NCBI GenBank assembly: GCA_051209155.1
Contig: JBPJGB010000001.1
Source of the DNA: Actomonas sp051209155
Lineage (GTDB): Bacteria > Verrucomicrobiota > Verrucomicrobiia > Opitutales > Opitutaceae
Length of the DNA: 64,000 nucleotides
Reading direction: 5' to 3' (one strand)
This document shows, piece after piece, positions 26,937-35,349 of this stretch (within the stretch, counting starts at the first letter, position 1; each line of letters opens with the position of its first letter). The notes beneath the pieces were generated by a model. The model worked only from the letters and a program-made list of their open reading frames with translations. It was not told the DNA's origin and made no database searches. The position numbers were made by a program, and so were the translations under genes.

Positions 26937-28445
26937 ATGAATCCCTTTCCTATGAACTACCCGTTTCCCACGCTCTCTCCCGAAGAGGCTGCGGCCATGG
27001 TGCAAGACAACCAGACCGTGGGTTTCGGCGGCTTCACCGCCGCCGGTGCCTGCAAAGTCGTGCCGCTTGCCATCGCCGCCAAGGCCAAGGCCGAACACGC
27101 GGCCGGTCGGCCGTTTAAGCTCGGTGTCATCACCGGCGCTTCCACGGGTAAATCCCTCGACGGCGCGCTCGCCGAAGCCGAAGCCATCTCCTGGCGCACG
27201 CCCTACCAGTCCGACAAGACGCTGCGCAAATCGATCAACGAGGGGAAGACGCAGTTCTTCGACCTCCACCTTTCGGCGGTTCAGCCCAGCGTGCGCAGCG
27301 GGGTCTTTGGCAAGATGGATTGGGCCATCATCGAGGCCAGCCATGTGACCGCGCAGGGTGAGATCGTGCTCACCACGGGCGTCGGCGGCGCCAACACCTT
27401 TGCCCGCGTGGCGGACAAGATCATCATCGAGCTCAATGCCCATCATCCCGGCGACCTCATGGGCTTCCATGATCTGTTTGAACCAGCCGATCCGCCGTAT
27501 CGCCGTGCCATCCCCATCTACGCGCCGACCGACCGCATCGGCGCCAGCTTCATCAAAGTGAATCCCAAGAAGATCGCCGGCGTGGTCATGACGAACCTGC
27601 CCGACGAATCCGGGGGCTTCACGCCGCCCGATCCCATCACCACGCAGATCGGCGAAAACGTGGCCGGCTTCCTCGCCAACGAGATCAAGATCGGCCGCCT
27701 GCCGCCGTCCTTCCTGCCGCTGCAATCCGGCGTGGGCAACATCGCCAATGCCGTGATCGGCGCGCTCGGCGCGCACCCCGACATCCCGCCCTTCATGATG
27801 TATACCGAGGTGCTGCAGGACTCGGTCATCGACCTGCTCGAGACCGGCAAATGCGCCTTCGCCAGCAGTTGTTCGCTCACGCTCAGTCCCGAGCGCCTGC
27901 AGGACTTCTACGCCAACCTGGAGTATTACCGCTCCCGTGTCGTGCTGCGCCCGCAGGAGATTTCCAACAGCCCGGAGATCGTGCGCCGCCTCGGCCTCAT
28001 CACGATCAACACCGCCATTGAGGTCGACCTCTTCGGCAACGTGAACAGCACCCACGTCATGGGTCGCGATCTCATGAATGGCATCGGCGGTTCGGGCGAC
28101 TTCACCCGCAACGCGCACGTCTCGATCTACACCTGCCCGTCCGTCGCCAAGGGTGGCAACATCAGCACGATCGTGCCCTTTGTCACCCACCTCGACCACA
28201 GCGAACACTCGGTGCAGGTCGTGGTGACGGAACACGGCGTGGCCGACCTCCGCGGCAAGTCCCCGCATGAGCGCGCCGTGCTCATGATCGAGAAGTGTGT
28301 CGCGCCGGAATACCGCGACACCCTGCGCGGTTACCTCAAGGCCTCCGCCCGCGGCCACGTGCAGCAGACGCTCAACAACGCCTTCAACATGCACCTCGCC
28401 TTCCTCGAACAAGGCGACATGCGCAAGGTCACCTGGCAGAGCTGA
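26937..28445 (+). CDS. acetyl-CoA hydrolase / succinyl-CoA:acetate CoA-transferase family protein
   Basis: A 502-residue class I CoA-transferase of the Cat1/AarC group. Visible features are the N-terminal VGFGGFTAAGACK glycine motif, the QSGVGNIANAV motif in the middle region, and the C-terminal EHGVADLRGKSP that ends the acetyl-CoA hydrolase/transferase C domain. Members move CoA between succinate, acetate and related acids, or hydrolyse acetyl-CoA. Together with the korAB locus it could help balance acyl-CoA pools, though that link is inferred. The ATG at 26937 is used; a second ATG lies 15 bases later. It is monocistronic: downstream lies a repeat block, then the opposite strand. Confidence 0.9.
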   Translation: MNPFPMNYPFPTLSPEEAAAMVQDNQTVGFGGFTAAGACKVVPLAIAAKAKAEHAAGRPFKLGVITGASTGKSLDGALAEAEAISWRTPYQSDKTLRKSINEGKTQFFDLHLSAVQPSVRSGVFGKMDWAIIEASHVTAQGEIVLTTGVGGANTFARVADKIIIELNAHHPGDLMGFHDLFEPADPPYRRAIPIYAPTDRIGASFIKVNPKKIAGVVMTNLPDESGGFTPPDPITTQIGENVAGFLANEIKIGRLPPSFLPLQSGVGNIANAVIGALGAHPDIPPFMMYTEVLQDSVIDLLETGKCAFASSCSLTLSPERLQDFYANLEYYRSRVVLRPQEISNSPEIVRRLGLITINTAIEVDLFGNVNSTHVMGRDLMNGIGGSGDFTRNAHVSIYTCPSVAKGGNISTIVPFVTHLDHSEHSVQVVVTEHGVADLRGKSPHERAVLMIEKCVAPEYRDTLRGYLKASARGHVQQTLNNAFNMHLAFLEQGDMRKVTWQS

Positions 28446-28499
28446 CGCGGCGCGACATTGTAGTGGCCCACGGACTACACGGTAGCCGAGAGTCAGGAT

Positions 28500-28682
28500 G
28501 GGTCTCACCGCAGCTGACGCAGATGGGCGCAGATGCCGAGAGGCAACGCAACGCCGGCGGGGATCGCCGCGTTCGCGGGACAGGCGTCGGCGTCCACCTT
28601 GGATCGGGGTGGACCGCGACCTCCGGACGCGGTGTGCCGGTGGAGTGGATCTGCGAGTATCCGCGCTACCTGCGGTTTACCA
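28500..28682. repeat. composite palindromic repeat block
   Basis: Between convergent genes. It has the accgcagctgacgcagatgg opening unit, the CGCGTTCGCGGGACAGGCGT ... GTGGACCGCGACCTCCGGAC unit, and ends with ctacctgcggttt, the complement of the opening unit. Confidence 0.8.
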
Positions 28683-28691
28683 TCCGGCCGC

Positions 28692-29270
28692 TCAGCCTTC
28701 CAGGGCCTCGACGTAGTGGCGGCGGCACATGGCGACGTAGCGTTCGTTGCCGCCGATCTCGATCTGTTCGCCTTCGCGCAGGCCTTTGCCGTCGGGGCCG
28801 ACGCGCAGGTTCATGGTGGCCTTGCGGCCGCAGTGACAGATCGTTTTCAGCTCGATGAGGTCGTCGGCCAGCGCGAGCAGCGCGGCACTGCCGGGAAAGA
28901 GTTGCGCCTGAAAATCCGTGCGCAGGCCGTAGCACAACACCGGGATGTCGAGCTTGTCGGCGACCTTGCACAACTGCTCCACCTGCGCGCGGGACAGAAA
29001 CTGCGCCTCGTCGACCAGCACGCATGCGAGCTGCTCCTCCCCGTGTTGCGTGAGGATGCGGCGGAACAGGTCGTCGGTCGGACTGAACGGATGCGCCTCG
29101 GCGCTCAGGCCGATGCGCGACGCGATCCGGCCGATGCCCGCGCGTTGGTCGATGACCGGGGCGAAGAGCATCGTGCGCATGCCGCGCTCCTGGTAGTTGT
29201 AGCTCGACTGCAGCAACACCGTGCTTTTGCCGGCGTTCATCGCAGAGTAGTAAAAGTAGAGTTTGGCCAC
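28692..29270 (-). CDS. tdk: thymidine kinase (type II)
   Basis: A 192-residue thymidine kinase, converting thymidine and ATP to dTMP in the salvage pathway. The P-loop is YYSAMNAGKSTVLLQ, the magnesium/acidic motif is VLVDEAQFL with the catalytic Glu, and the lid and zinc-binding region is CHCGRKATM followed by CRRHY (Cys-x-Cys plus Cys/His). Length matches the family. The start codon is GTG at 29270 (VAKLYFYYSAMNAGKS); there is no ATG at this point. It is 108 bases downstream of the ClC gene on the same strand, with a palindromic repeat block after it. Confidence 0.95.
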   Translation of the reverse strand: MAKLYFYYSAMNAGKSTVLLQSSYNYQERGMRTMLFAPVIDQRAGIGRIASRIGLSAEAHPFSPTDDLFRRILTQHGEEQLACVLVDEAQFLSRAQVEQLCKVADKLDIPVLCYGLRTDFQAQLFPGSAALLALADDLIELKTICHCGRKATMNLRVGPDGKGLREGEQIEIGGNERYVAMCRRHYVEALEG

Positions 29271-29378
29271 GGGGTTCTAGGTCAGATGGCTGATGTGTGA
29301 TGTCTGATGTGAAGGAAGAGAAAGCACCCGGTCGGTGCCAATCCACATCTTACTTCTCACCTCTTACATCGAACATGA

Positions 29379-31094
29379 TCACTCCTTCGTGAACAAGATC
29401 TCCGCGCGCAGGATGTCGTGCAGGGTCATCAGCCCGATCACGACCTCCTCTTCACCGCCGACGATCACGATCATGTTGGCCGGCGATTCGATGACCTTGC
29501 TCTGCACATCGCGGATGGTCGCATCGCGGCGACAGGTCGCGACCGGATCGATGATCGGCTCTTCGCCATGGTCGACGATGCGCTGCAAATGTTCGCGTGT
29601 GATCGCGCCATGCAGCTTGCGATCGATCACCACCGGGTAGCAGTCGTGCTTGGTCTCGGCCAAGAGTTTCTTCACCGCCTCGGGCGCCAGGTCGCGCACG
29701 AGCACCGGGCGGAAATTGGCCGCCCGGCTCACCGCGGTTTCCTGCCATGAGCGCAGGTCGCGCGGCGGCATCACGCGCTCCACTTCCTGGCCGTCCTGTT
29801 CGAGGATCACGTCGTAGAAGTTGTGTTTCGTGAAACGCTTCGCGATCGCGATGCTCACCAACCCACCGACCATCAGCGCCGGCACCATGGCAAATTCGTG
29901 GGTCATCTCGAACACGATGAGCAGACCCGTCACCGGCGCGCGCACCACCGCTCCGAGGCAGGCGCACATGCCGACCACGGCGAGCGTCACGTGTCCGGCG
30001 GTGCTCAGCGGGAAGATCAGCGAGATGAGCCCCGCCATGGCGGCGCCCGCCATGCCGCCGAAGAACAGGGTCGGGGCAAAGATGCCGCCGGCCGCGCCCA
30101 GCCCGTAACACAGTGCGGTGGCCACGAGTTTGGCGATGAGCAACAGGCCCGCGCTCTGCCAGTCCATCTGGTCGTTGAGCGCCATGGAGAGGTCTTCGTA
30201 ACCGAGGCCGAACACGCCGTGGTGACCGGTCCAGAGGAACACCGTGCTGCCGATGAGCCAGACGCCGAGTCCGCCCAACATGCAACGCGCCCACGCCGGC
30301 ACGCGGTGTTTTTCCTTGTTCCAGGCCCGCAGCCCGAGCGCGAATTTCTGAAACCACACGCCGGCCAGCGCCGCGACGGCCGCGACGATCGGCGTCGCCA
30401 GGTAGACCTGCCATTCCGGCGAGCCCGCGCCGCGCAAGGTGAAGGCCGGTTGTTCGCCCAGGAGACCGTGCGCGACCAAGGCCCCCACGACGGCCGCGAG
30501 CAGGATCGAACCGAGCATGCGGCTGTTGAGGTCGCCGATGATTTCCTCGAGCACAAAGGTCACCGCCGCGATGGGCGTATTGAAGGCCGCCGCCAAGCCC
30601 GCCGCCGCCCCCGCCGCGGTGGCGAGACGCCGTTTGTGTTTGGGCGTGCCGAGGGTGCCACTCACCTGCGACGAGAGGCCGGCGGCCAACTGCACCGATG
30701 GTCCTTCGCGGCCGAGACTGTTACCCGCGCCCACACTCAGCGCGCCGGCGATGAACTTCACCCAGACGACGCGAAAGGGGATGTCGCCCATGTCCTTCCA
30801 GAAGGCGAGTTTGACCTGCGGGATGCCCGATCCCGCCGCCGCCGGACAGAAGGCCGAGAGCAACCAACCCGATACCGCCGAAAACACCGCGATGATGACA
30901 AAACTCCCGACCAGGAACACCTCCGTGCTCTCGTGCGTCAGCCGCTCGATGCCGTGGGTGAAGATGGTGTGGATCGCGATGTGAAACGCCACGGCCCCGC
31001 CACCAGCGGCGAGACCAAAACAAATGGTCTGCACGATGCCCCGCGTTTTTGCGGGCAATCGCGCCATGGCACGGGCTGGGAGGTCGAGGATCAC
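29379..31094 (-). CDS. ClC-type chloride channel/antiporter with CBS domains
   Basis: A 571-residue membrane protein of the ClC family. The selectivity-filter motifs are present in order: GSGIPQVKLAFW, GREGPSVQLAAG with the gating Glu, and AGGIFAPTLFFGG. A tandem CBS pair occupies the C-terminal 130 residues and probably binds nucleotides to gate the pore. Channel versus proton/chloride exchange cannot be decided by eye. The start is GTG at 31094; an in-frame ATG at 31067 is an alternative. It lies 34 bases after the methyltransferase gene in the same direction and may be co-transcribed with it. Confidence 0.92.
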   Translation of the reverse strand: MILDLPARAMARLPAKTRGIVQTICFGLAAGGGAVAFHIAIHTIFTHGIERLTHESTEVFLVGSFVIIAVFSAVSGWLLSAFCPAAAGSGIPQVKLAFWKDMGDIPFRVVWVKFIAGALSVGAGNSLGREGPSVQLAAGLSSQVSGTLGTPKHKRRLATAAGAAAGLAAAFNTPIAAVTFVLEEIIGDLNSRMLGSILLAAVVGALVAHGLLGEQPAFTLRGAGSPEWQVYLATPIVAAVAALAGVWFQKFALGLRAWNKEKHRVPAWARCMLGGLGVWLIGSTVFLWTGHHGVFGLGYEDLSMALNDQMDWQSAGLLLIAKLVATALCYGLGAAGGIFAPTLFFGGMAGAAMAGLISLIFPLSTAGHVTLAVVGMCACLGAVVRAPVTGLLIVFEMTHEFAMVPALMVGGLVSIAIAKRFTKHNFYDVILEQDGQEVERVMPPRDLRSWQETAVSRAANFRPVLVRDLAPEAVKKLLAETKHDCYPVVIDRKLHGAITREHLQRIVDHGEEPIIDPVATCRRDATIRDVQSKVIESPANMIVIVGGEEEVVIGLMTLHDILRAEILFTKE

Positions 31095-31128
31095 GAGCTG
31101 CTGTTGTGCGGGGTTTTCGGGCGGGGAC

Positions 31129-31767
31129 TCAATGGCTTTTTACGTCGCGTCGCCAGTGGTCGGCCTGGAGGAGGCCGTGATTGAAGGGCCGCCGCGCGAC
31201 CCGGGCGAAGCCGGCGCGGATAAGAAAGGGATCCGGCGGGGTGAGGTGCCGCGCCTCCAATCCGGTCACGATGCGGAAGGCGCCATACATGAGCGCGTGG
31301 GCGCCCCGCGCGCGCAACCGCCGCCAGCCGCGATCGGCCGGCACGGTGAAATCGGTGATCAACCAATCGGCCGTGGGCGCGGCGGCTGAGGCCAAGGTAT
31401 CGACCACGCGGGCCAACGAGTCGGGCGCAAAACAGTCCAACACGCAGTGGGTCACGATCGCGTCCCAAGTGCCCAGGGGCGGTGCCCACGAGCGCAGGTC
31501 GGCCTGCACCAAGGTCGTGCGCGGCGACGGGTCGGCGCGGCGCGCTTCCCGCAGCATGGCCGCGCTGGCATCGAGCACGGTGATGGCGACCTTGGGTCGG
31601 CGTGCCCGCAGCGCGGTGAGAAAACGCCCGGGACCTTCGCCGACGAGCAGCACGCGGTTCGCCTGGTCGAGGGCCGCGAGATGAGCCAGCCGCGCCCGTT
31701 GCAACACCCGCCCGGCAATCGCGGTTTCCAGCCAACGGTAATGCGGCGCGAGCGTGTCGAAGGACAT
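31129..31767 (-). CDS. class I SAM-dependent methyltransferase
   Basis: A 212-residue protein with Rossmann-type methyltransferase motifs: motif I RVLLVGEGPGRFLTAL, acidic loop ITVLDASAAML, motif II TLVQADLRSW, and the post-motif region GTWDAIVTHCVLDCFAPDSLA. The opening FDTLAPHYRWLE matches the small-molecule (UbiE/MT11) type. The substrate is unknown. It lies 16 bases downstream of the small membrane protein gene and 34 bases upstream of the ClC gene, all in one direction, suggesting an operon. Confidence 0.85.
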   Translation of the reverse strand: MSFDTLAPHYRWLETAIAGRVLQRARLAHLAALDQANRVLLVGEGPGRFLTALRARRPKVAITVLDASAAMLREARRADPSPRTTLVQADLRSWAPPLGTWDAIVTHCVLDCFAPDSLARVVDTLASAAAPTADWLITDFTVPADRGWRRLRARGAHALMYGAFRIVTGLEARHLTPPDPFLIRAGFARVARRPFNHGLLQADHWRRDVKSH

Positions 31768-31783
31768 GGGCAGCAGTCAGCGA

Positions 31784-32236
31784 TCAGCTCCCCGGGTAGG
31801 GCGGGACCGCTGGGCCCGCCGTTTCGGAAGGCTTGGGCGACGGTGACCGGCGCGCCCAGCGGTCGCGCCCTACCTTCTCCGCCACCTGCCACCATAGCCC
31901 GGCCACGGCGGCCCCTGCGGTGTAGGCGACGAGGTCGCGCCAGTCCCCGGTGGCGTGGGCCACGAGGAGCGGACCGGCGACTTCGCAGATCACGCCCCAG
32001 ATGGCGAGGTGCAGGCCGATCTCACTCCAACGCGGCGCGTCGTCATGGTCGCGCCAGGCGAGTTTGCGTTGCACCCAGAGGATGAGGGGCAGGGCGGCGG
32101 GGATGAGCAGCAGATCGTTGAAGTGATCGTGCATGAAGCCGCCCGGCAGGTGCGGTTTGAGCGCCCAGCGATTCAGCGCGTAGAGCGCGATCGAGATCAG
32201 GCAGAGCGGGTCGCGGGCGTAGCCAAACGGCTTCAC
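31784..32236 (-). CDS. small multi-pass membrane protein with repeat-derived C-terminal tail
   Basis: A 150-residue protein with about four hydrophobic segments and a conserved-looking FMHDHFNDLLLIPAALP loop after the first helix. No family is claimed. The last 20-odd residues (RSPSPKPSETAGPAVPPYPG) are unlike the rest: they are read from the intergenic repeat GTAGGGCGGGACCGCTGGGC, also found noncoding at 36359-36385. The start is GTG at 32236, overlapping by four bases (GTGA) the stop of a 22-residue hydrophobic ORF upstream, which suggests coupling. It lies 16 bases before the methyltransferase gene. Confidence 0.7.
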   Translation of the reverse strand: MKPFGYARDPLCLISIALYALNRWALKPHLPGGFMHDHFNDLLLIPAALPLILWVQRKLAWRDHDDAPRWSEIGLHLAIWGVICEVAGPLLVAHATGDWRDLVAYTAGAAVAGLWWQVAEKVGRDRWARRSPSPKPSETAGPAVPPYPGS

Positions 32237-32301
32237 AGCAAGGCCAGAATCACGAGGCCCGAGAGGGTCGCGAGGCCGATTTTGCCGAAGAGAATGAGCA
32301 T
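32233..32301 (-). CDS. possible 22-residue single-helix membrane peptide
   Basis: A short ORF starting at ATG 32301 encodes a peptide that is almost one membrane helix (MLILFGKIGL, then ATLSGLVILALL). It ends in a GTGA four-base overlap with the next gene's GTG start. It could be a real small protein or a leader that drives re-initiation at the weaker GTG. Evidence is only the ORF, its hydrophobicity and the overlap. Confidence 0.4.
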   Translation of the reverse strand: MLILFGKIGLATLSGLVILALL

Positions 32302-32394
32302 GACGGGGACCCTCGCTTTTTTGCCCGCAAGGTCAAGGAACCATCGCGGCGTAGAGACAGAGGAGCCGAGAGGCCCGCCTTCGCTAGAGCTTCC

Positions 32395-32512
32395 ACCTTC
32401 GCTCACGCTACGGCGGACTTGGTCGGCGGACGGGGTGGGAACGCTGATCTTCGCTTATCTCCGCTCATTCCAATCAGTGAAAATCAGCGATGATCAGCGT
32501 TCTTCTTTCCGT
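32395..32512. repeat. stem-forming intergenic repeat (GGAACGCTGAT type)
   Basis: GGGAACGCTGATCTTCGCTT ... GATGATCAGCGTTCTT forms a long imperfect stem. It is the same module as in the larger blocks at 20.2, 34.9 and 38.6 kb, here without the flanking units. Confidence 0.7.
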
Positions 32513-32588
32513 CGCCACTCAGCCGTGCGGCTCAACGTTGTGTGCTCCGGGATTGACTTGAAGGAGGCGCGGAACCGCTTTCGTCGGC

Positions 32589-33725
32589 ATGACTGTTCGC
32601 CTTCTGCTGCTGCTCGGGGTTGTCGTCGTCACGCGCGCGTTCGCCGCGCCGGAACCGGTCGATCCGGGAGCCACGCCGGAGACGCGGGCCTTGTTGGCCA
32701 ATCTGCATCACCTCGCCTGGGACACCGACACGATCATGTTCGGGCAGGAGTTTCCGCTCAGCTACGATCGGCGCGTGGTGGGTTACCTCGATCAAGGGCA
32801 GTCCGACGTGAAGGATGTGGTGGGCGATCATCCGGCGGTGCATGGATCGGACTTCCACTTCTTCATCGATAAAGATCTTCACGAGGTGCTGGCCCACCAA
32901 CGGGCGGCGCGGCAGGCCTATGCCGCGGGAGCCATGGTGACCTTTGACTACCATTGGCTGGGACGGCACGGACGGTCGCACAATTGGGATGAGGCGGATG
33001 CCCGGATTCTCCATCGCGTCGTGAACGGCGATGACTCGGAAGGCGACGTCACCTGGTTCTACCATTCCCTCGATGCCGTGCTCAAAATCATCAACGAGGA
33101 CCTCGGTTTCCCCATCGTCTTCCGACCGCTGCATGAGATGAACGGCAACTGGTTCTGGTGGGGCAGTCGATTGGAGGGCGGCGCCGAGACCTACGTTGCG
33201 GCCTACCGGATGTTGGTGGACTACATCCGCGAACGCAGCGATCTCGTGCTCTTCGCGTGGTCGCCCGACAAGGCGCTGGCGATGGAGTATTATCCGGGCG
33301 ATGCCTACGTCGATGTCATCGGCGTGGATGGCTACGGTCAGGGCAATCCGGCGATCGAGTGGTTCAGCGTGCCGCAGATGGTGGCGCTGCTGGAGCAAGC
33401 AACGGACTTCGCGGCCGAACGCGGCAAGGTCGCGGCCTTCACGGAGACGGGTTATCACACGCACGGCGAAATTGCCTACCACACCGAGCAGCCCGATTGG
33501 TGGACGCGCAGCGTGCTCGATCCGATCTTCGCCTCGCCCAAGGCCAAACGCATCGCGTGGGTGCTCACGTGGATCAACGCCCACTGGTCCGGCCCCTACA
33601 CCCCGCACGCCGAATCACCGATCGAATCCCAGGAGGCGTTCCGCGCCTTCCACGCCGACCCGCGCACCCTCTTCGAACGCGACGTCGCCGCGATGAATCT
33701 CTACCAAATGCCCGAGGGGCAGTGA
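32589..33725 (+). CDS. glycoside hydrolase family 26 (beta-mannanase-like)
   Basis: A 378-residue exported enzyme: signal peptide (residues 1-20, TRAFAAPEP) then a single (beta/alpha)8 GH26 domain. The acid/base Glu183 lies in VFRPLHEMNGNWFWWG and the nucleophile Glu286 in AFTETGY. The FGQEFPLSYD start and MVTFDYHW strand also fit. GH26 enzymes cut beta-1,4-mannan, some act on mixed-linkage glucan or xylan, so the substrate is inferred as mannan-type. Cleavage would happen outside the cytoplasm, supplying sugars. It is a single gene; the next gene in the same direction starts 119 bases later. Confidence 0.9.
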   Translation: MTVRLLLLLGVVVVTRAFAAPEPVDPGATPETRALLANLHHLAWDTDTIMFGQEFPLSYDRRVVGYLDQGQSDVKDVVGDHPAVHGSDFHFFIDKDLHEVLAHQRAARQAYAAGAMVTFDYHWLGRHGRSHNWDEADARILHRVVNGDDSEGDVTWFYHSLDAVLKIINEDLGFPIVFRPLHEMNGNWFWWGSRLEGGAETYVAAYRMLVDYIRERSDLVLFAWSPDKALAMEYYPGDAYVDVIGVDGYGQGNPAIEWFSVPQMVALLEQATDFAAERGKVAAFTETGYHTHGEIAYHTEQPDWWTRSVLDPIFASPKAKRIAWVLTWINAHWSGPYTPHAESPIESQEAFRAFHADPRTLFERDVAAMNLYQMPEGQ

Positions 33726-33844
33726 GTAATTTTACAGAAGGAAACGGAGGGAAACAAAGCCGTCAGCCTGAAAGGGGTTGAATAAGTTCTCGTTGGAACG
33801 GCTCCGTTCACCTCTGTTTTCTCCTGTGAATAATTCGTCTCTGC

Positions 33845-34804
33845 ATGCCTTTGATTGAATCGACTTACGTGGCGCCGGGGTGGGCGCGGAACGGGCATGT
33901 GCAGTCGATCGTGCCGGCGCTGTGGCGGCGGGTGCCGCGGGTGGCGATGGCACGGGAACGCATCGCGACGCCGGACGACGATTTTCTGGATCTTGATGTC
34001 GCGACGGTGGAGGCTTCGCGGGTGGCGATTGTGTCGCATGGGCTGGAGGGCAGTTCGCGGTCGCCCTACATTCAGGGCATGGCGCGGGCGCTTACGCGGC
34101 GCGGGTGGGATGTGATCGCGTGGAACTGCCGCGGTTGCAGCGGCGAGCCGAATCGCCAACTGCGCTTCTACCACAGCGGCGCGAGTGAAGACCTCGCGGT
34201 GGTGGTGGAGCACGCGCTGGCGAATCCGGCGTGGCGCGAGATCGCGTTGGTCGGCTTCAGTCTCGGCGGCAACCAGACGCTCAAATACCTCGGCGAACGG
34301 GGCGGGGCGGTCGATCCACGTATTCGGGCGGCGGTGGCGATCAGCGTGCCCTGTGATCTGACCGCCAGTTCCGAACGATTGGCGCATTGGAGCAACCGGC
34401 TCTACATGGAGCGCTTCATGCGCACGCTCCGCGCCAAGGTGCGCGAGAAGGCGGCGCGTTTTCCCGGCGCGCTCGAAACCGCGGGGCTCGATCGCATGCG
34501 CACCTTCGCCCAGTTCGACGACGTCTATACCGCGCCGCTGCACGGCTTCGCCAATGCGCGCGACTACTGGGCGCAGTGCGGCAGTATCCGTTTTCTGGAT
34601 GCGATCCGGGTGCGCACCCTGCTGGTCAACGCCCGCGACGATCCCTTCCTGGCGGGTCGCTGCTGGCCGCAGGACCTCGCGCGCGATCACGCCCACCTGC
34701 ACCTGGAGACGCCGCGGCATGGGGGGCATGTCGGATTCATCACACGCGGCGTCGACAGCGAGTTTTGGTCCGAGACGCGTGCCGCCGAGTTTTTGGAAAC
34801 GTAG
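33845..34804 (+). CDS. YheT-type alpha/beta hydrolase
   Basis: A 319-residue alpha/beta-fold hydrolase close to the YheT/ABHD group. The oxyanion region is VSHGLEGSSRSPYIQG, followed by the nucleophile elbow VGFSLGGNQTLKYLG (Ser139). Late acidic ARDDPFLAG and His in RHGGHVGFI complete the triad. The WARNGHVQSIVPAL start is typical of the family. The natural substrate is not defined for most members; esterase activity on lipids is usual. No signal peptide, so cytoplasmic. The stop is followed by a 500-base repeat block, and there is no obvious operon partner. Confidence 0.88.
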   Translation: MPLIESTYVAPGWARNGHVQSIVPALWRRVPRVAMARERIATPDDDFLDLDVATVEASRVAIVSHGLEGSSRSPYIQGMARALTRRGWDVIAWNCRGCSGEPNRQLRFYHSGASEDLAVVVEHALANPAWREIALVGFSLGGNQTLKYLGERGGAVDPRIRAAVAISVPCDLTASSERLAHWSNRLYMERFMRTLRAKVREKAARFPGALETAGLDRMRTFAQFDDVYTAPLHGFANARDYWAQCGSIRFLDAIRVRTLLVNARDDPFLAGRCWPQDLARDHAHLHLETPRHGGHVGFITRGVDSEFWSETRAAEFLET

Positions 34805-34822
34805 ACTGCTGAGGGGCGGATG

Positions 34823-35330
34823 CGGTTGAACCGCAGATGACGCGGATGGGCGCAGATGCCGTGAGGCCCGCCTTCGCTGAAGCTCCGGCTGACGGGGCAG
34901 AACATGCTTGGGAACGCTGATAGGCGCTAATCTTCGCTCATACCAATCAGCGAAAATCAGCGTCGATTAGCGTTCCTCGATGGTTCGCGGGAACGTGGTC
35001 CCTGTCCCGCGACCGCGACCTCCGGACGCGGTGCTGCGGTGGAGTGGCTCTGCGTCTTCCGCGCAATCCGCGGTGAGGCATGGGTTTCCTTGTTTCTGTG
35101 TTACTCTGTGTGCTCTGTGGTCCAACCGCGTTGCCTCACAGCATCTGCGATCGTCAGCGTGATCTGCGGTTTAAGAAAACGTGTGCTGAACCGCAGATGT
35201 CGCCGATAAGCGCAGATTTTTTGGGGGTTCTGGATCTGTGCCTTTTGTGCTTTTTGTGGCCCAATCGCGTTGCCTCTCAGCCGCTCGGTTTTCCCGACAA
35301 GCGTCAGTGGGTCTCGCGTTTGGGGTGGTT
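34823..35330. repeat. composite palindromic repeat block
   Basis: Contains the second near-copy of the 220-base unit seen at 20103-20325 (about 34825-35045), then a ctgtgtgctctgtggtccaa-type stem arm, GATCTGCGGTTTAAG, and another gaaccgcagatgtcgccgat start. The complementary arms can fold into nested stems. No gene is supported. Confidence 0.85.
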
Positions 35331-35349
35331 TTGACTACCCCTGCGAGCG

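Noticed and set aside
29823..31184. 453-codon plus-strand ORF opposite the ClC gene
   Set aside because: Antisense shadow of a clear ClC protein; Arg/His/Gln-rich with no motif.
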